This document shows, piece by piece, positions 22,736-31,690 of a DNA stretch of 64,000 bases. The translations under genes were made by a program, and so were the position numbers. Each line of letters begins with the position of its first letter. Position 1 is the stretch's first letter. The DNA is from Thalassoglobus polymorphus (GTDB lineage Bacteria; Planctomycetota; Planctomycetia; Planctomycetales; Planctomycetaceae), in assembly GCF_007744255.1 (NCBI RefSeq), contig NZ_CP036267.1, forward strand, positions 2,483,500 through 2,547,499. The letters run 5' to 3'. Below the pieces are notes generated by a model. The model was not told the DNA's origin. It worked only from the letters and a program-made list of their open reading frames with translations, and searched no databases.

Positions 22736-24013
22736 ATGATGAGCGAACCGCAAAAATGTACGACTTTAGGACTGGCACCAAGTTTTGGCTTTGGTGATCG
22801 AATTGGACTGGCAACACCAGGACATGTTGAAGCGATGAAACGGTCCGGGAATGGCATCGAACCGATCTTTCCTCAGCAGTCGATTCGCGAAATGACGCGG
22901 ACGCAGCGGACCGCTCAAGAAGTGATGGACGATGCTCTCAACGGAGCCAAGGCTGCCGGGTGGGAAGGTCGGACTGGAGCAGATGCTGATCACTTGAAAA
23001 CGCCAGAAGATGTTGACGTCACCGCTGCCGTCGGATTTACATTCTTTACCATCGACCCTTCTGATGATGTCGATCAGAAGGCGGACGACTATGACGAAGG
23101 AACGTTGCGCGAGAAGTTTGCCAATGCTCGTGAAACGGCACCTTGGTACGACAGCTATCTTGGTAAGAGTGTCGACCTTCCGTCAGGCGCCAAAATTGAC
23201 CTGAGCGAAGAAGCCTGCATGCGTGCGGCAGTCAAGTATGGCTCGGCGATCCAACGAGCGCTTTCGCTGGGAGACTACATTAAGTCAGTGCACAACGCGA
23301 AAGGAGACGATTACGAAATCGAACTTTCGGTCGACGAGACTGATCAGCCGACTACACTCGCCGAGCACTATATTATCGCTGATCAATGTCTTCAGGGTGG
23401 GATGAAGCTGGTGAGCCTGGCACCTCGCTTTATCGGTGAACTTGAGAAAGGCGTTGATTACAAAGGAGACGTCGACGCTTTGGAAGCATCGCTGAACAAT
23501 CACGCGGCGATCTCTGAATTGCTCGGGCCTTACAAGCTGAGCCTGCATTCAGGTTCGGACAAAATTTCGATGTATGCAGCATTGGCACGAGCCACGAAAG
23601 GTCGTTTCCACGTCAAAACGGCTGGGACCAGCTATCTCGAAGCATTGAGAGTTGTTGCCCGACACGACGAAGCGTTGTTCCGTCGAATCGTCCAGTTTGG
23701 TCGCGACCACTATGATGTCGACAAGGCGACTTATCATGTCTCCGCAACCAATGAGGCTGTGCCGACTGGCGACGGTCTGGATGCCAAGAAACTGGAACAG
23801 GTCTATCTTGAGTGCTGGGCGGATGTGCCTCAAGGTGTCGGCTTCACTGAGCCCGGTCGGCAAATCTTACACTGCACGTTCGGTTCAACATTGACCGACC
23901 CTGAACTTGGCCCTGCTGTCCGTTCCGTTCTCGAATCTCACCCCGACACCTATACCGAAGTCTTGGCGGATCACTTCAGTCGACATCTTGAAGCACTCGC
24001 TTCCGGAATGTAA
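22736..24013 (+). CDS. Tagaturonate epimerase family protein (UxaE-like)
   Basis: A 425-aa cytoplasmic protein. The segments FGFGDRIGLATPGH, GADADHLKT, LSLHSGSDKISMY, FHVKTAGTSYLEALR and HYHVSA-type TYHVSATNEAV match the UxaE family, whose characterised member interconverts D-tagaturonate and D-fructuronate in hexuronate breakdown. The His residues and Asp in these segments are plausible metal ligands. AAAGAGAG precedes ATG 22736; a second ATG follows immediately at 22739. It follows a sulfatase by 99 nt. The exact substrate may differ in planctomycetes, so no symbol is given. Confidence 0.8.
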   Translation: MMSEPQKCTTLGLAPSFGFGDRIGLATPGHVEAMKRSGNGIEPIFPQQSIREMTRTQRTAQEVMDDALNGAKAAGWEGRTGADADHLKTPEDVDVTAAVGFTFFTIDPSDDVDQKADDYDEGTLREKFANARETAPWYDSYLGKSVDLPSGAKIDLSEEACMRAAVKYGSAIQRALSLGDYIKSVHNAKGDDYEIELSVDETDQPTTLAEHYIIADQCLQGGMKLVSLAPRFIGELEKGVDYKGDVDALEASLNNHAAISELLGPYKLSLHSGSDKISMYAALARATKGRFHVKTAGTSYLEALRVVARHDEALFRRIVQFGRDHYDVDKATYHVSATNEAVPTGDGLDAKKLEQVYLECWADVPQGVGFTEPGRQILHCTFGSTLTDPELGPAVRSVLESHPDTYTEVLADHFSRHLEALASGM

Positions 24014-24040
24014 CGGAAGCGGGTTTGCTGACAGTATTTC

Positions 24041-24076
24041 TCTCACCGGGCACGAGAAAGTGTCCGGCGAGATTTC
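24041..24076 (+). terminator. Intrinsic terminator after the epimerase gene
   Basis: Stem TCTCACCGGGCAC (24041-24053) with GTGTCCGGCGAGA (24060-24072), one mismatch and one G-U pair, followed by TTTC. The 3' arm overlaps the neighbouring reverse family A repeat. Confidence 0.65.
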
Positions 24077-24119
24077 TCATTGATTGAGAAAGCGAATTCA
24101 GGTTTCACAATCAGTTCGA
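24062..24119 (-). repeat. Intergenic repeat family A, reverse orientation
   Basis: On the reverse strand: TCGAACTGATTGTGAAACC, then GCTTTCTCAATCAATGAGAAA. A family B copy begins about 10 nt further on. Confidence 0.7.
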
Positions 24120-24129
24120 TAGTGAATTC

Positions 24130-24215
24130 AAGATTGCTCTTTACGATTTGCCTCGTGGTGAGCAGTTCTCGAAGCCATGAAAGAGACCTTCATGGGCACG
24201 ACAAGTATTGGCACC
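24130..24215 (-). repeat. Intergenic repeat family B, reverse orientation
   Basis: On the reverse strand: CTTGTCGTGCCCATGAAGG and CTGCTCACCACGAGGC. It ends just before the stop of the sialidase-like gene. Confidence 0.7.
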
Positions 24216-24239
24216 GTGATTAAATTAACGGGGCAGCTA

Positions 24240-25868
24240 TTACTTTTCTGCCATCTGATCAAGTTCTTCCAGTTTGAGTCGGACGCTGACAATGTAAGGT
24301 TGTTCACCTTCAGTCCAGTGGCCATAGGTCGTGGTGACGATTGTTCCATCGGGAAGGACTTCGACACCGGGGTAAGCGCAATCGGCACCTTTTTTGTTGT
24401 CCATCAAGCGCACGCGGTATTGTCCTTCTCGCCCTTCTGCGATGTCCTCGTACTTCCCAACCCAGGCAACCCAGTCACCGGGAGTCGGGCTTTCAAGGGT
24501 TCGGTCGCGGAAGGAAATGAATAACCGACCATCGGGAGTATACTTCGCGGTGTGTCGGTCTCCTGTCAGAGAGGCGGGAAGTTCTTTCGGATCGGTCCAT
24601 GTTTTGCCTTCGTCATTGCTGAAGATGACATAGGAATTTCGAAGTCGTCGATTTTCTCGAAGCAAGACTGCGATTTGTTTTCCATCGGGGGAGCGGACTC
24701 CACCCGGTTCGCAAAGATGAACATCCGAGCGGGCAAAGATTGCTTCTGGAAATGACCATGTCAGCCCGCCATCATTGGAGAACGTTTTATAGAGTGTGAA
24801 AGTCGCTGGCTTGGTTTGTTTCGGTTCTGGTTGCATGAATCTTCCATCGTCATGAAAGAATGCGATGTACTGGCCGGGAGTTTTTAGCTCCATGACAGTT
24901 CCCATCACTACGATTCCGCCCCAGTCTCCTGCGATTTTGAGCGGAGACCAATTTTTGCCGTCGTCTTCACTGACAGCTAACCGGGCAGGATACAATCCTG
25001 ACCACATGATCAGTCTTTTGTTCCCTTGGGCATCGACAACAGGGTGAAGCGTTGGTGTTTCCTTGCTGGTTGCCCAGTTCTCCGGAGTCGGAAGACGGTC
25101 GCTCCAAGTTAGTCCACCATCGAGGCTGCGCTTGTAGAGGATCGGTCCACGTCCGTGACCTTTGGGATAGACGCACAGAATCGTTTTTCCATCTTCCAAT
25201 AAAACCGTCGTAGGATGTCCCAGATATTGGCCCTTCTCGATGTCGACGATCACTTGGCGATCTTTTTGATCCGCCAGATCGAGGGTCGGAATCGTATACC
25301 CACGCGGCGCCTTCTCTTCGACTTCTCCAAGATTGCCTGTGATCTTCCAGTCGGCAATTTGCATCGTGCTGCGCCACGGACGGAACGCAATCGTATCAAA
25401 TCCAGTTCCGGGATCTTCGACCGAGACTGCTTCTTTTCCATTTAACAGGAAGCGAATTGCTTTACCGTCACTGATCACCTGGAAGTCGAACCAGTCTTCG
25501 GACTCAAAATAATCATCGGGGTTCCCAATGAACTTCAGGTCTCCAAAGATAGGACCATTGACGAACACCTCTTCAGCCGCACCCTCAAAGCCGAAGTGGC
25601 TGTTTCCAAGTTGAAATGTCGCAGCCGATTTTTCCTGGCCGATGAGTCGAAGTCGAGCATCAACCTGAAATGGTCCCAGCTTAAGACTTCTTTCAGAAAG
25701 AAGAAGCGAGTTCAAGCCGTGTCCTTCGATCGCTCCATCTTTGGTTTTCCATTCTTTGGATTGTGCCCAGGCGTTTTGGGGTTCTCCCTTTTTAACGAGG
25801 AAAACTTCTCCCTGTACCGACGTTGCAATTAGCGAGCATACGAGAGTTGCGAAGACAAAATGCTTCAT
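24240..25868 (-). CDS. Exported sialidase-like BNR/Asp-box protein
   Basis: A 542-aa protein with signal peptide MKHFVFATLVCSLIATSVQG. N-terminal part (about 30-180) resembles a concanavalin/LamG-like domain (FQVDARLRLIG, DWFDFQVISDGKAIRFLLNG). The C-terminal propeller (about 190-540) carries four Asp-boxes: SLDGGLTW, SEDDGKNW, SNDGGLTW and SNDEGKTW, typical of sialidases and related exo-glycosidases (GH33-like). GHPTTVLLEDGKTI and the Arg in RLAVSEDDG fit that fold, but the full Arg triad and catalytic Asp/Tyr pair were not traced. True sialidase activity is therefore uncertain; many planctomycete homologs act on unknown glycans. Confidence 0.85.
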   Translation of the reverse strand: MKHFVFATLVCSLIATSVQGEVFLVKKGEPQNAWAQSKEWKTKDGAIEGHGLNSLLLSERSLKLGPFQVDARLRLIGQEKSAATFQLGNSHFGFEGAAEEVFVNGPIFGDLKFIGNPDDYFESEDWFDFQVISDGKAIRFLLNGKEAVSVEDPGTGFDTIAFRPWRSTMQIADWKITGNLGEVEEKAPRGYTIPTLDLADQKDRQVIVDIEKGQYLGHPTTVLLEDGKTILCVYPKGHGRGPILYKRSLDGGLTWSDRLPTPENWATSKETPTLHPVVDAQGNKRLIMWSGLYPARLAVSEDDGKNWSPLKIAGDWGGIVVMGTVMELKTPGQYIAFFHDDGRFMQPEPKQTKPATFTLYKTFSNDGGLTWSFPEAIFARSDVHLCEPGGVRSPDGKQIAVLLRENRRLRNSYVIFSNDEGKTWTDPKELPASLTGDRHTAKYTPDGRLFISFRDRTLESPTPGDWVAWVGKYEDIAEGREGQYRVRLMDNKKGADCAYPGVEVLPDGTIVTTTYGHWTEGEQPYIVSVRLKLEELDQMAEK

Positions 25869-26115
25869 TGTTAGTCAATCCTTGCAGGAATATTGATGCG
25901 TCAGGTTTGAATGAATCTGGATCTCTGGATTTGGCCACTTGAGGGCTGAGAAAAACTTTCGTCAGAGAGGTTTTCAAATCAGTACATCATCATGTCTGAG
26001 TTCGGTGAATCATGCAACTCGCTCGCTTTCGCTAGGGTGAACAGCATGGTAAATTTCGTATCTTAGATTGCAGCATGTCTCATCAATACATTTCTCGTGA
26101 AAATCAAGCTGAACA

Positions 26116-26433
26116 ATGAGTGAATTTGAATCTGTCAATGTCATGAAGGCTGCCAACATCTACTTTGATGGCAACGTGTCCAGTCGCACCGTCAAATTCG
26201 CTGATGGCAGTACGAAGTCACTGGGGATCATGCTGCCGGGTGTCTACCAATTTGGCACAGAGAAACCTGAGCGAATGGAAATCCTTTCTGGAAAGCTTGA
26301 TGTCGTGCTTCCAGGGGAATCGGACAGTTTGAGTTTCGAAGGTGGACAAGAATTCAATGTTCCGGGGAAATCGAAATTCAAAGTGACTGTCCACGAAGTG
26401 ACTGACTATGTTTGCTCATACCTAGATGCTTGA
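26116..26433 (+). CDS. ppnP: Pyrimidine/purine nucleoside phosphorylase PpnP
   Basis: A 105-aa single-cupin protein of the DUF1255/PpnP family. It matches E. coli PpnP along its length: NIYFDGNVSSRTV, SLGIMLPGVYQFGT, PERMEILSGKLDVVLPG, EGGQEFNVPGKSKF and VTDYVCSY. The characterised enzyme phosphorolyses a wide range of nucleosides to free base and ribose 1-phosphate in nucleotide salvage. It is a single-gene unit between a minus-strand glycosidase and the MoxR operon. Confidence 0.93.
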   Translation: MSEFESVNVMKAANIYFDGNVSSRTVKFADGSTKSLGIMLPGVYQFGTEKPERMEILSGKLDVVLPGESDSLSFEGGQEFNVPGKSKFKVTVHEVTDYVCSYLDA

Positions 26434-26758
26434 AGGGTGGATCACTGAGTTCGCTGTTGTTGGTTCGAAGACAAGTCTGCGTGAGAGAAATTTTCGATTC
26501 GAGTGAGCCCTTTCTGTTTTGTTGATCGTTTTCAGTGGAATTCAGTGGAAATCTGCTAAGGGTTACCTCAATCGTGAAGTTCAAGTAGGCAGACTCCTCT
26601 TGCAAGCACGTTTTTCAGGACGAATTCTTGAGTGAGTAGAAGTTTGTCGCCGCTCTCGTAACACTTTTGCACCGTCTCAACCCAACGGTCTCAACTAAAC
26701 GATCTCAACTAAACGATCTCAACTAAACGATCTATTCACACTCAATGATCCATAGAAA
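26434..26758. promoter_or_regulatory. Leader region of the MoxR cassette
   Basis: 325 bases between ppnP and the ATPase gene with no gene. The last third contains the 14-bp tandem repeat at 26673-26728; the promoter of the MoxR-DUF5682-VWA genes should lie in or near it. Confidence 0.45.
26673..26728 (+). repeat. Four tandem 14-bp repeats before the MoxR gene
   Basis: Four contiguous units of consensus GATCTCAACTAAAC; the third and fourth (26701-26714, 26715-26728) are identical, the first two differ at two to four positions, and a partial fifth (GATCT) follows. The array ends 30 nt before ATG 26759. It could be an iterated regulator site or simple slippage. Confidence 0.9.
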
Positions 26759-27865
26759 ATGACTCTTTCGAAATCAGCCTCTACGGAAAATCATCTTCGT
26801 CTGCATGCCGAGCAGCAGTTTGCACACGAGCTTGAAGCATTATCGCAAGTCGATGAACGTCAGAAGCCGCCGAACTGGAAACTCTCACCCTGGGCTGTGA
26901 AGTTGTATCTGTTGGGAGGGACTCTGGACGACGGTACAGAGATCACAGCGAAATACATCGGCAAAGAACGGTTGATTGAAATCGCAATTGCGACTTTAGC
27001 GACTGACCGTGCACTGTTGTTGTATGGAATTCCGGGGACAGCAAAAAGTTGGGTGAGCGAACACCTCGCCGCTGCGATTTGTGGGACATCGACGCTACTG
27101 GTTCAGGGGACAGCCGGGACGGATGAATCGGCGTTACGGTACGGTTGGAATTACGCGCGCCTGCTTGCGGAAGGGCCATCGCCAGCAGCCCTGGTCGAAA
27201 GTCCGATGATTGACGCCATGCGAACCGGCCGCATTGCCCGCATCGAAGAAATGACTCGCATTCCAAGCGAAGTACAAGATGCACTCATTACGATTCTCTC
27301 GGAAAAGTCATTACCGGTTCCTGAACTCAACAGTGAAATTCAAGCGGTCAAAGGTTTCAATGTCATCGCGACGGCGAACAACCGAGACAAAGGGGTCAAC
27401 GAACTATCGAGTGCCTTGATGCGTCGATTTAACACCGTGGTTCTACCAGTTCCCGACTCGTTTGATGACGAGATCCAAATTGTTCAAAGTCGAGCCGACC
27501 AACTTGGACGAGCGTTGGAACTTCCAGCTGAGAAGCCTGCGCTGGAAGAGATTCGACGAGTTGTGACAATCTTCCGCGAGCTGCGGAATGGAGTGACGGA
27601 AGATGGGAAGACGAAACTGAAAAGCCCCAGCGCGACCCTTTCCACAGCTGAAGCGATCTCAGTGGTCTCCAACGGAATGGCGATGTCGGCATATTATGGT
27701 GACGGAGAACTGAAGGCGGGTGACATGATTTCGGGACTCACCGGAGCGATTGTCAAAGACCCGGTTCAAGATCAACTCGTTTGGCAAGAGTATCTGCAAA
27801 CAGTCGTTAAAGAACGTGACGACTGGAAAGACCTGTACCGAGCCAGTCGTGACTTCTCGGGGTAA
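26759..27865 (+). CDS. MoxR-type AAA+ ATPase of a DUF5682/VWA cassette
   Basis: A 368-aa cytoplasmic AAA+ protein. Walker A is GIPGTAKSW (residues 90-98, Lys96). The Walker B position reads ARIEEMTRIPSEVQDAL (about 160-177), with Glu-Glu in place of the usual Asp-Glu. Sensor region VIATANNRDKG and the arginine-finger segment SSALMRRFN follow. MoxR ATPases act as chaperone-like remodellers together with VWA proteins. The DUF5682 gene follows after 235 nt with a repeat in between, and the VWA gene overlaps DUF5682, so the three form a set. Target and trigger unknown. Confidence 0.88.
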   Translation: MTLSKSASTENHLRLHAEQQFAHELEALSQVDERQKPPNWKLSPWAVKLYLLGGTLDDGTEITAKYIGKERLIEIAIATLATDRALLLYGIPGTAKSWVSEHLAAAICGTSTLLVQGTAGTDESALRYGWNYARLLAEGPSPAALVESPMIDAMRTGRIARIEEMTRIPSEVQDALITILSEKSLPVPELNSEIQAVKGFNVIATANNRDKGVNELSSALMRRFNTVVLPVPDSFDDEIQIVQSRADQLGRALELPAEKPALEEIRRVVTIFRELRNGVTEDGKTKLKSPSATLSTAEAISVVSNGMAMSAYYGDGELKAGDMISGLTGAIVKDPVQDQLVWQEYLQTVVKERDDWKDLYRASRDFSG

Positions 27866-27887
27866 CACATTTTAGAACACTCTCGTG

Positions 27888-27950
27888 ATTAGTTTCCGTA
27901 AAGAGTGCTTTCCGCCAGCGAGATGGATGTTCGCCACGAGGCAGTACAAA
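27888..27950 (+). repeat. Intergenic repeat family B, partial
   Basis: Contains the core ATGTTCGCCACGAGGCAG. It sits directly after the MoxR gene and is followed about 40 nt later by a short family A copy. Confidence 0.65.
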
Positions 27951-27989
27951 AAAATCTATTTTGGATTTGCTCCAGCTCGAACAAAGTTT

Positions 27990-28040
27990 GGAATGAGATC
28001 CTGAAACCTCGGTGATACAGATCGATGACAGAGGTTTTGG
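27990..28040 (+). repeat. Intergenic repeat family A, degenerate
   Basis: Shares GAGATCCTGAAACCT and ACAGAGGTTTTGG with other copies; the outer ends are degraded. Lies inside the MoxR to DUF5682 gap. Confidence 0.55.
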
Positions 28041-28100
28041 TAGAGTTCCTTTTGTGAACTGATCGACATCGTTCCCAATTGATTATTGAAAGCGGACATC

Positions 28101-30377
28101 GTGAGTCAGAGCACGGTTTTTGGAATTCGACATCATGGGCCGGGATGCGCCCGGAGTGTTCGGGCTGCGCTTGATGAATTGAAACCAGATGTGGTGGCTC
28201 TTGAAGGTCCGGCCGATGCGGAAATCGCGCTGCCGCTGGTCAATCATGATGAGATGATCCCTCCCGTTTCGATGTTGATCTATCCGAAAGATGAACCTCG
28301 ACGGTCGGTCAGTTTCCCGTTGACCGATTTCTCGCCGGAATGGCAGGTTTTGAAGTGGGCTGGGGAGAACAAAGTTCCGGTTCGGTTGATGGACTTGCCG
28401 ATGTCGCATCGCCTGGCACTCGATAAACAGCTTGAAAAACAGGATGAAAAGAGAGCCCCTGAATCCCCCGATCTGGCGGAGAAGAAAGCCTCTGAGTTCC
28501 GGGCTGATCCAATCGCGCTGCTTGCTGAGGCAGCTGGCTACGCGGATCATGAACTTTGGTGGGAAGAGCAAATTGAACGTCGCGAAGATGCAACCGGCCT
28601 CTTCGAGGCGATTCTCGAAGCCATGCAAACGATACGCGAGGAGTACCCGGAAACTCGCGAAAGTGACTTGCTTCGTGAAGCGTTCATGCGCAAGACAATT
28701 CGAAAAATCCGTAAAGAAACAGTTGGGCATGTTGCGATTGTTTGCGGTGCCTGGCATTCACCGGTGCTTACAGAAGAAGCTCTCAACGGGAAAATCGATG
28801 GTTGCAAAATCAAAGATGATACAGCCCGGCTGAAAGGGTTGCCGAAGCTGAAGACGACCGCCACCTGGATTCCGTGGACACATTCTCGATTGAGCTACCG
28901 TAGCGGCTACGGAGCCGGAGTCGATTCGCCCGGATGGTACTCACACATTTGGGAGTCTCCACAAGATGCTCCTCTGCGTTGGCTGACAAATGCTGCCCGC
29001 CTGTTGCGTGAAAAGGATCTCGACGCCTCTTCTGCAAGCGTAATTGAAGCATCGCGGCTTGCCGAAACTCTTGCTGCCCTTCGCGACTTAAGATCGCCCG
29101 GTTTAAGGGAATTGAATGAATCGATCCTGACTGTTTTCTGCCAAGGTGACGACAGCCCGCTCAGGCTGATCCGTAAACGATTGGAAATCGGCGACAAGCT
29201 CGGATCGGTTCCCGATGAAACACCTTCTGTTCCACTCGCAGAGAACCTTGCGAAACTGCAAAAGTCGCTGAGGATGAAACCTTCGACGGAGAAGAAACTT
29301 CTGGATCTCGATCTACGAAAGGAGATCGGTCGAGAGAGAAGCCACCTGCTCCATCGGCTCAATATGTTAGAGGTCTCGTGGGGAGTCTGGGAAGAATCGG
29401 GTGGCGGTGATTCGACGTTCCATGAAATCTGGCAACTCGAATGGCAGCCTGAATTTGCTGTCGCCATCATCGAAGCAAATGTCTGGGGGAATACGGTTGA
29501 ATTGGCTGCGACCCACCGTACGGTTCAGCGAGGACGAGATGCCCAGAGCATCCAGGAACTGACTGAGCTTCTTCATTCTGCCATACTGGCTGACTTGCAA
29601 TCGGCGATTCCTGAGCTTCTCGAAATTATCCGTGTTCAGGCGTCGGTTTCGGCAGATGTTCGCCATCTCATGGAGGCTGTACTTCCACTTGCCAGGATTG
29701 CTCGTTACAGCGACGTTCGCAAAACAGAAGCTGCGAATGTGCTGCCCATTCTTGATGGAATGTTTGATCGAATTCTCGTTGGACTGATTTCGGCCTGCTT
29801 GGCCCTTGACGATTCGGCAGCAGAGACAATGCTCGAAGGCCTGTCAAAGGCTCAACAAGCGATTGATTTGCTTGGTGACGAAACTTTGCAGTCAGAGTGG
29901 AATGTTCGGTTGCGAAAATTGCTTACCAGCAAGGTGAATGGATTGCTGCGCGGCTGGGCGTGTCGACTCCTTTTAGAGAAAGACGAAATCGAAAAGGAAG
30001 AATTTGACCGTCTGACAAGACTCGAACTTTCGCCAGTGACAGAGACCTCAGTGGCGGCAACCTGGTTGACCGGACTTCTCAAGGGAAGCGGGCTACTTCT
30101 AGTGCATCAGGAGACACTTTGGGAAATTTTCGACGAATGGCTCCGCCGGCTTAAAGTCGAAACCTTTGTGGAAATGCTTCCAGTGTTACGTCGGGCGTTT
30201 AGCGATTTCAATACCGCTGAACGGCGTCAAATGGGTGAGAAAGTGAAATTTCTCACTGATCGGAGATCGACGATTGTCGACTCTACCGAGAGCGAAAATG
30301 GAGACGAGATCAACCATGAACGAGCTGCCAAAGTTCTTCCAGTTCTCACTGAGATCATGGGAGGGGATTTGAAATGA
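28101..30377 (+). CDS. DUF5682 family protein (MoxR/VWA partner)
   Basis: A 758-aa protein. The N-terminal half carries FGIRHHGPGCARSVR (residues 7-21), DVVALEGPADAE near 35 and CGAWHSP near 215; this His/Glu layout is that of the EreA/ChaN/TraB-like fold assigned to DUF5682. The C-terminal half is alpha-helical, with no motif that I recognise. In other bacteria DUF5682 genes stand next to the same AAA and VWA genes, and the system has been proposed to act in biological conflicts; that is literature background, not shown here. The frame is open from TTG 28086, but GTG 28101 was preferred; both have weak ribosome sites. The gene end overlaps the next start by 4 nt (ATGA). Confidence 0.82.
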   Translation: MSQSTVFGIRHHGPGCARSVRAALDELKPDVVALEGPADAEIALPLVNHDEMIPPVSMLIYPKDEPRRSVSFPLTDFSPEWQVLKWAGENKVPVRLMDLPMSHRLALDKQLEKQDEKRAPESPDLAEKKASEFRADPIALLAEAAGYADHELWWEEQIERREDATGLFEAILEAMQTIREEYPETRESDLLREAFMRKTIRKIRKETVGHVAIVCGAWHSPVLTEEALNGKIDGCKIKDDTARLKGLPKLKTTATWIPWTHSRLSYRSGYGAGVDSPGWYSHIWESPQDAPLRWLTNAARLLREKDLDASSASVIEASRLAETLAALRDLRSPGLRELNESILTVFCQGDDSPLRLIRKRLEIGDKLGSVPDETPSVPLAENLAKLQKSLRMKPSTEKKLLDLDLRKEIGRERSHLLHRLNMLEVSWGVWEESGGGDSTFHEIWQLEWQPEFAVAIIEANVWGNTVELAATHRTVQRGRDAQSIQELTELLHSAILADLQSAIPELLEIIRVQASVSADVRHLMEAVLPLARIARYSDVRKTEAANVLPILDGMFDRILVGLISACLALDDSAAETMLEGLSKAQQAIDLLGDETLQSEWNVRLRKLLTSKVNGLLRGWACRLLLEKDEIEKEEFDRLTRLELSPVTETSVAATWLTGLLKGSGLLLVHQETLWEIFDEWLRRLKVETFVEMLPVLRRAFSDFNTAERRQMGEKVKFLTDRRSTIVDSTESENGDEINHERAAKVLPVLTEIMGGDLK

Positions 30378-31615
30378 GTCAGCCACAACGCTCCTCGGAG
30401 GAACACGAACGGCTCAAACGCTGGCGTTTAGTGCTTGGGGCAGATTCAGAGCCTGAGCCTGATTCCGGACATGGTCTGCCGGGAGGGATAGAAGGGCTGG
30501 ATGTTCAGTTAGAAGGTGACGAACTGCAAATGGACAAAGTCTTGCAGGCGTTGTACGACTCTGATCGCAAATCAGGACTGGGGAAAACATCACCTAAAGT
30601 CAATCGTTGGTTGGGAGATATTCGCACGTACTTCAGTTCCTCAAACGTTCGTATGATGCAAAAAGACGCACTCGAACGGTTGAAGCTTCACAAGATGCTG
30701 CTGGAGCCGGAAACTCTGGAACATATCGAAGCGGATGTTCATCTCGTGGGGACGCTGGTTTCCCTGAAGGGAATTATTCCACAGAAAACAAAAGAGACCG
30801 CCCGCAAAGTGGTTCGAAAAGTCGTTGATGAAATTGAACGCAAGCTCCGGAATCCTTTGCTCGAAGCGGTGCGTGGAGCGTTGAGTAAAGTGACTCGCTC
30901 GCAACGTCCGCGTTCAAGTGAAATCGACTGGGACCGCACCATTCGAAAGAACTTACGAAACTATCTTCCCGAACAAAAAACGATCATCCCAGAGCGGTTG
31001 GTTGGGTATGGTCGGAAGCAGTCTTCTCTGAGAGACATCATTCTTTGTGTCGATCAGAGTGGATCAATGGCGACTTCAGTGGTCTACTCCAGTATCTTTG
31101 CTGCTGTTCTGGCTTCAATGAGAGCAGTCAGCACGAAGCTTGTTGTCTTTGATACCGAAATTGCTGATTTGACGGAGTTGCTCCAAGATCCCGTCGATGT
31201 TCTGTTCGGCGCTCAACTCGGAGGCGGAACGGATATCAATCGGGCGGTCGGATATTGTCAGCAACTCGTTGAACGCCCCGACCAGACGATTATGGTCATC
31301 ATCACAGATCTCTATGAAGGAGGCGATGTTTACGGGCTACTTGGACGAATTGCACGGCTAGTCGCTTCAGGCGTGACTGTTGTATGTCTGTTGTCTCTTA
31401 GCGATGATGGGGCTCCAATGTATAACGATCAGTTAGCTGCGAACTTCGCAGAACTCGGTGTCCCAGCGTTTGCGTGTACTCCAGATCTCTTTCCAGATCT
31501 GATGGCAAGTGCAATTCAAAAACAGGATTTGAATTCCTGGGCAGCCATGAACAATATCGTGGTTCGCGGACATGAAGAAGCTTTTCACCACGACGAGTCG
31601 TCAAGCATGTCGTAG
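30374..31615 (+). CDS. VWA domain protein, CoxE-like (MoxR partner)
   Basis: A 413-aa cytoplasmic protein. The N-terminal 210 residues are helical and charged (SEIDWDRTIRKNLRNYLPEQ). The VWA domain (about 220-390) has an intact MIDAS: DQSGSM near 226, GGGTDIN near 290 and TDLYEGG near 313. VWA proteins of this kind couple with MoxR ATPases to load metal or remodel partners. The start ATG overlaps the DUF5682 stop (ATGA), so the two are translationally coupled. This strongly ties the three genes together. Confidence 0.88.
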   Translation: MSQPQRSSEEHERLKRWRLVLGADSEPEPDSGHGLPGGIEGLDVQLEGDELQMDKVLQALYDSDRKSGLGKTSPKVNRWLGDIRTYFSSSNVRMMQKDALERLKLHKMLLEPETLEHIEADVHLVGTLVSLKGIIPQKTKETARKVVRKVVDEIERKLRNPLLEAVRGALSKVTRSQRPRSSEIDWDRTIRKNLRNYLPEQKTIIPERLVGYGRKQSSLRDIILCVDQSGSMATSVVYSSIFAAVLASMRAVSTKLVVFDTEIADLTELLQDPVDVLFGAQLGGGTDINRAVGYCQQLVERPDQTIMVIITDLYEGGDVYGLLGRIARLVASGVTVVCLLSLSDDGAPMYNDQLAANFAELGVPAFACTPDLFPDLMASAIQKQDLNSWAAMNNIVVRGHEEAFHHDESSSMS

Positions 31616-31690
31616 ACGTGCTGGACTGTGGAACATAATGCTCGTCGTTTTTGGTTGTTACTCATCCCTTTTACACTAAGGAATCATTCA

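Noticed and set aside
26673-26728. Tandem 14-bp repeats as a CRISPR array
   Set aside because: Units are contiguous without spacers, far too short, and no cas gene is present.
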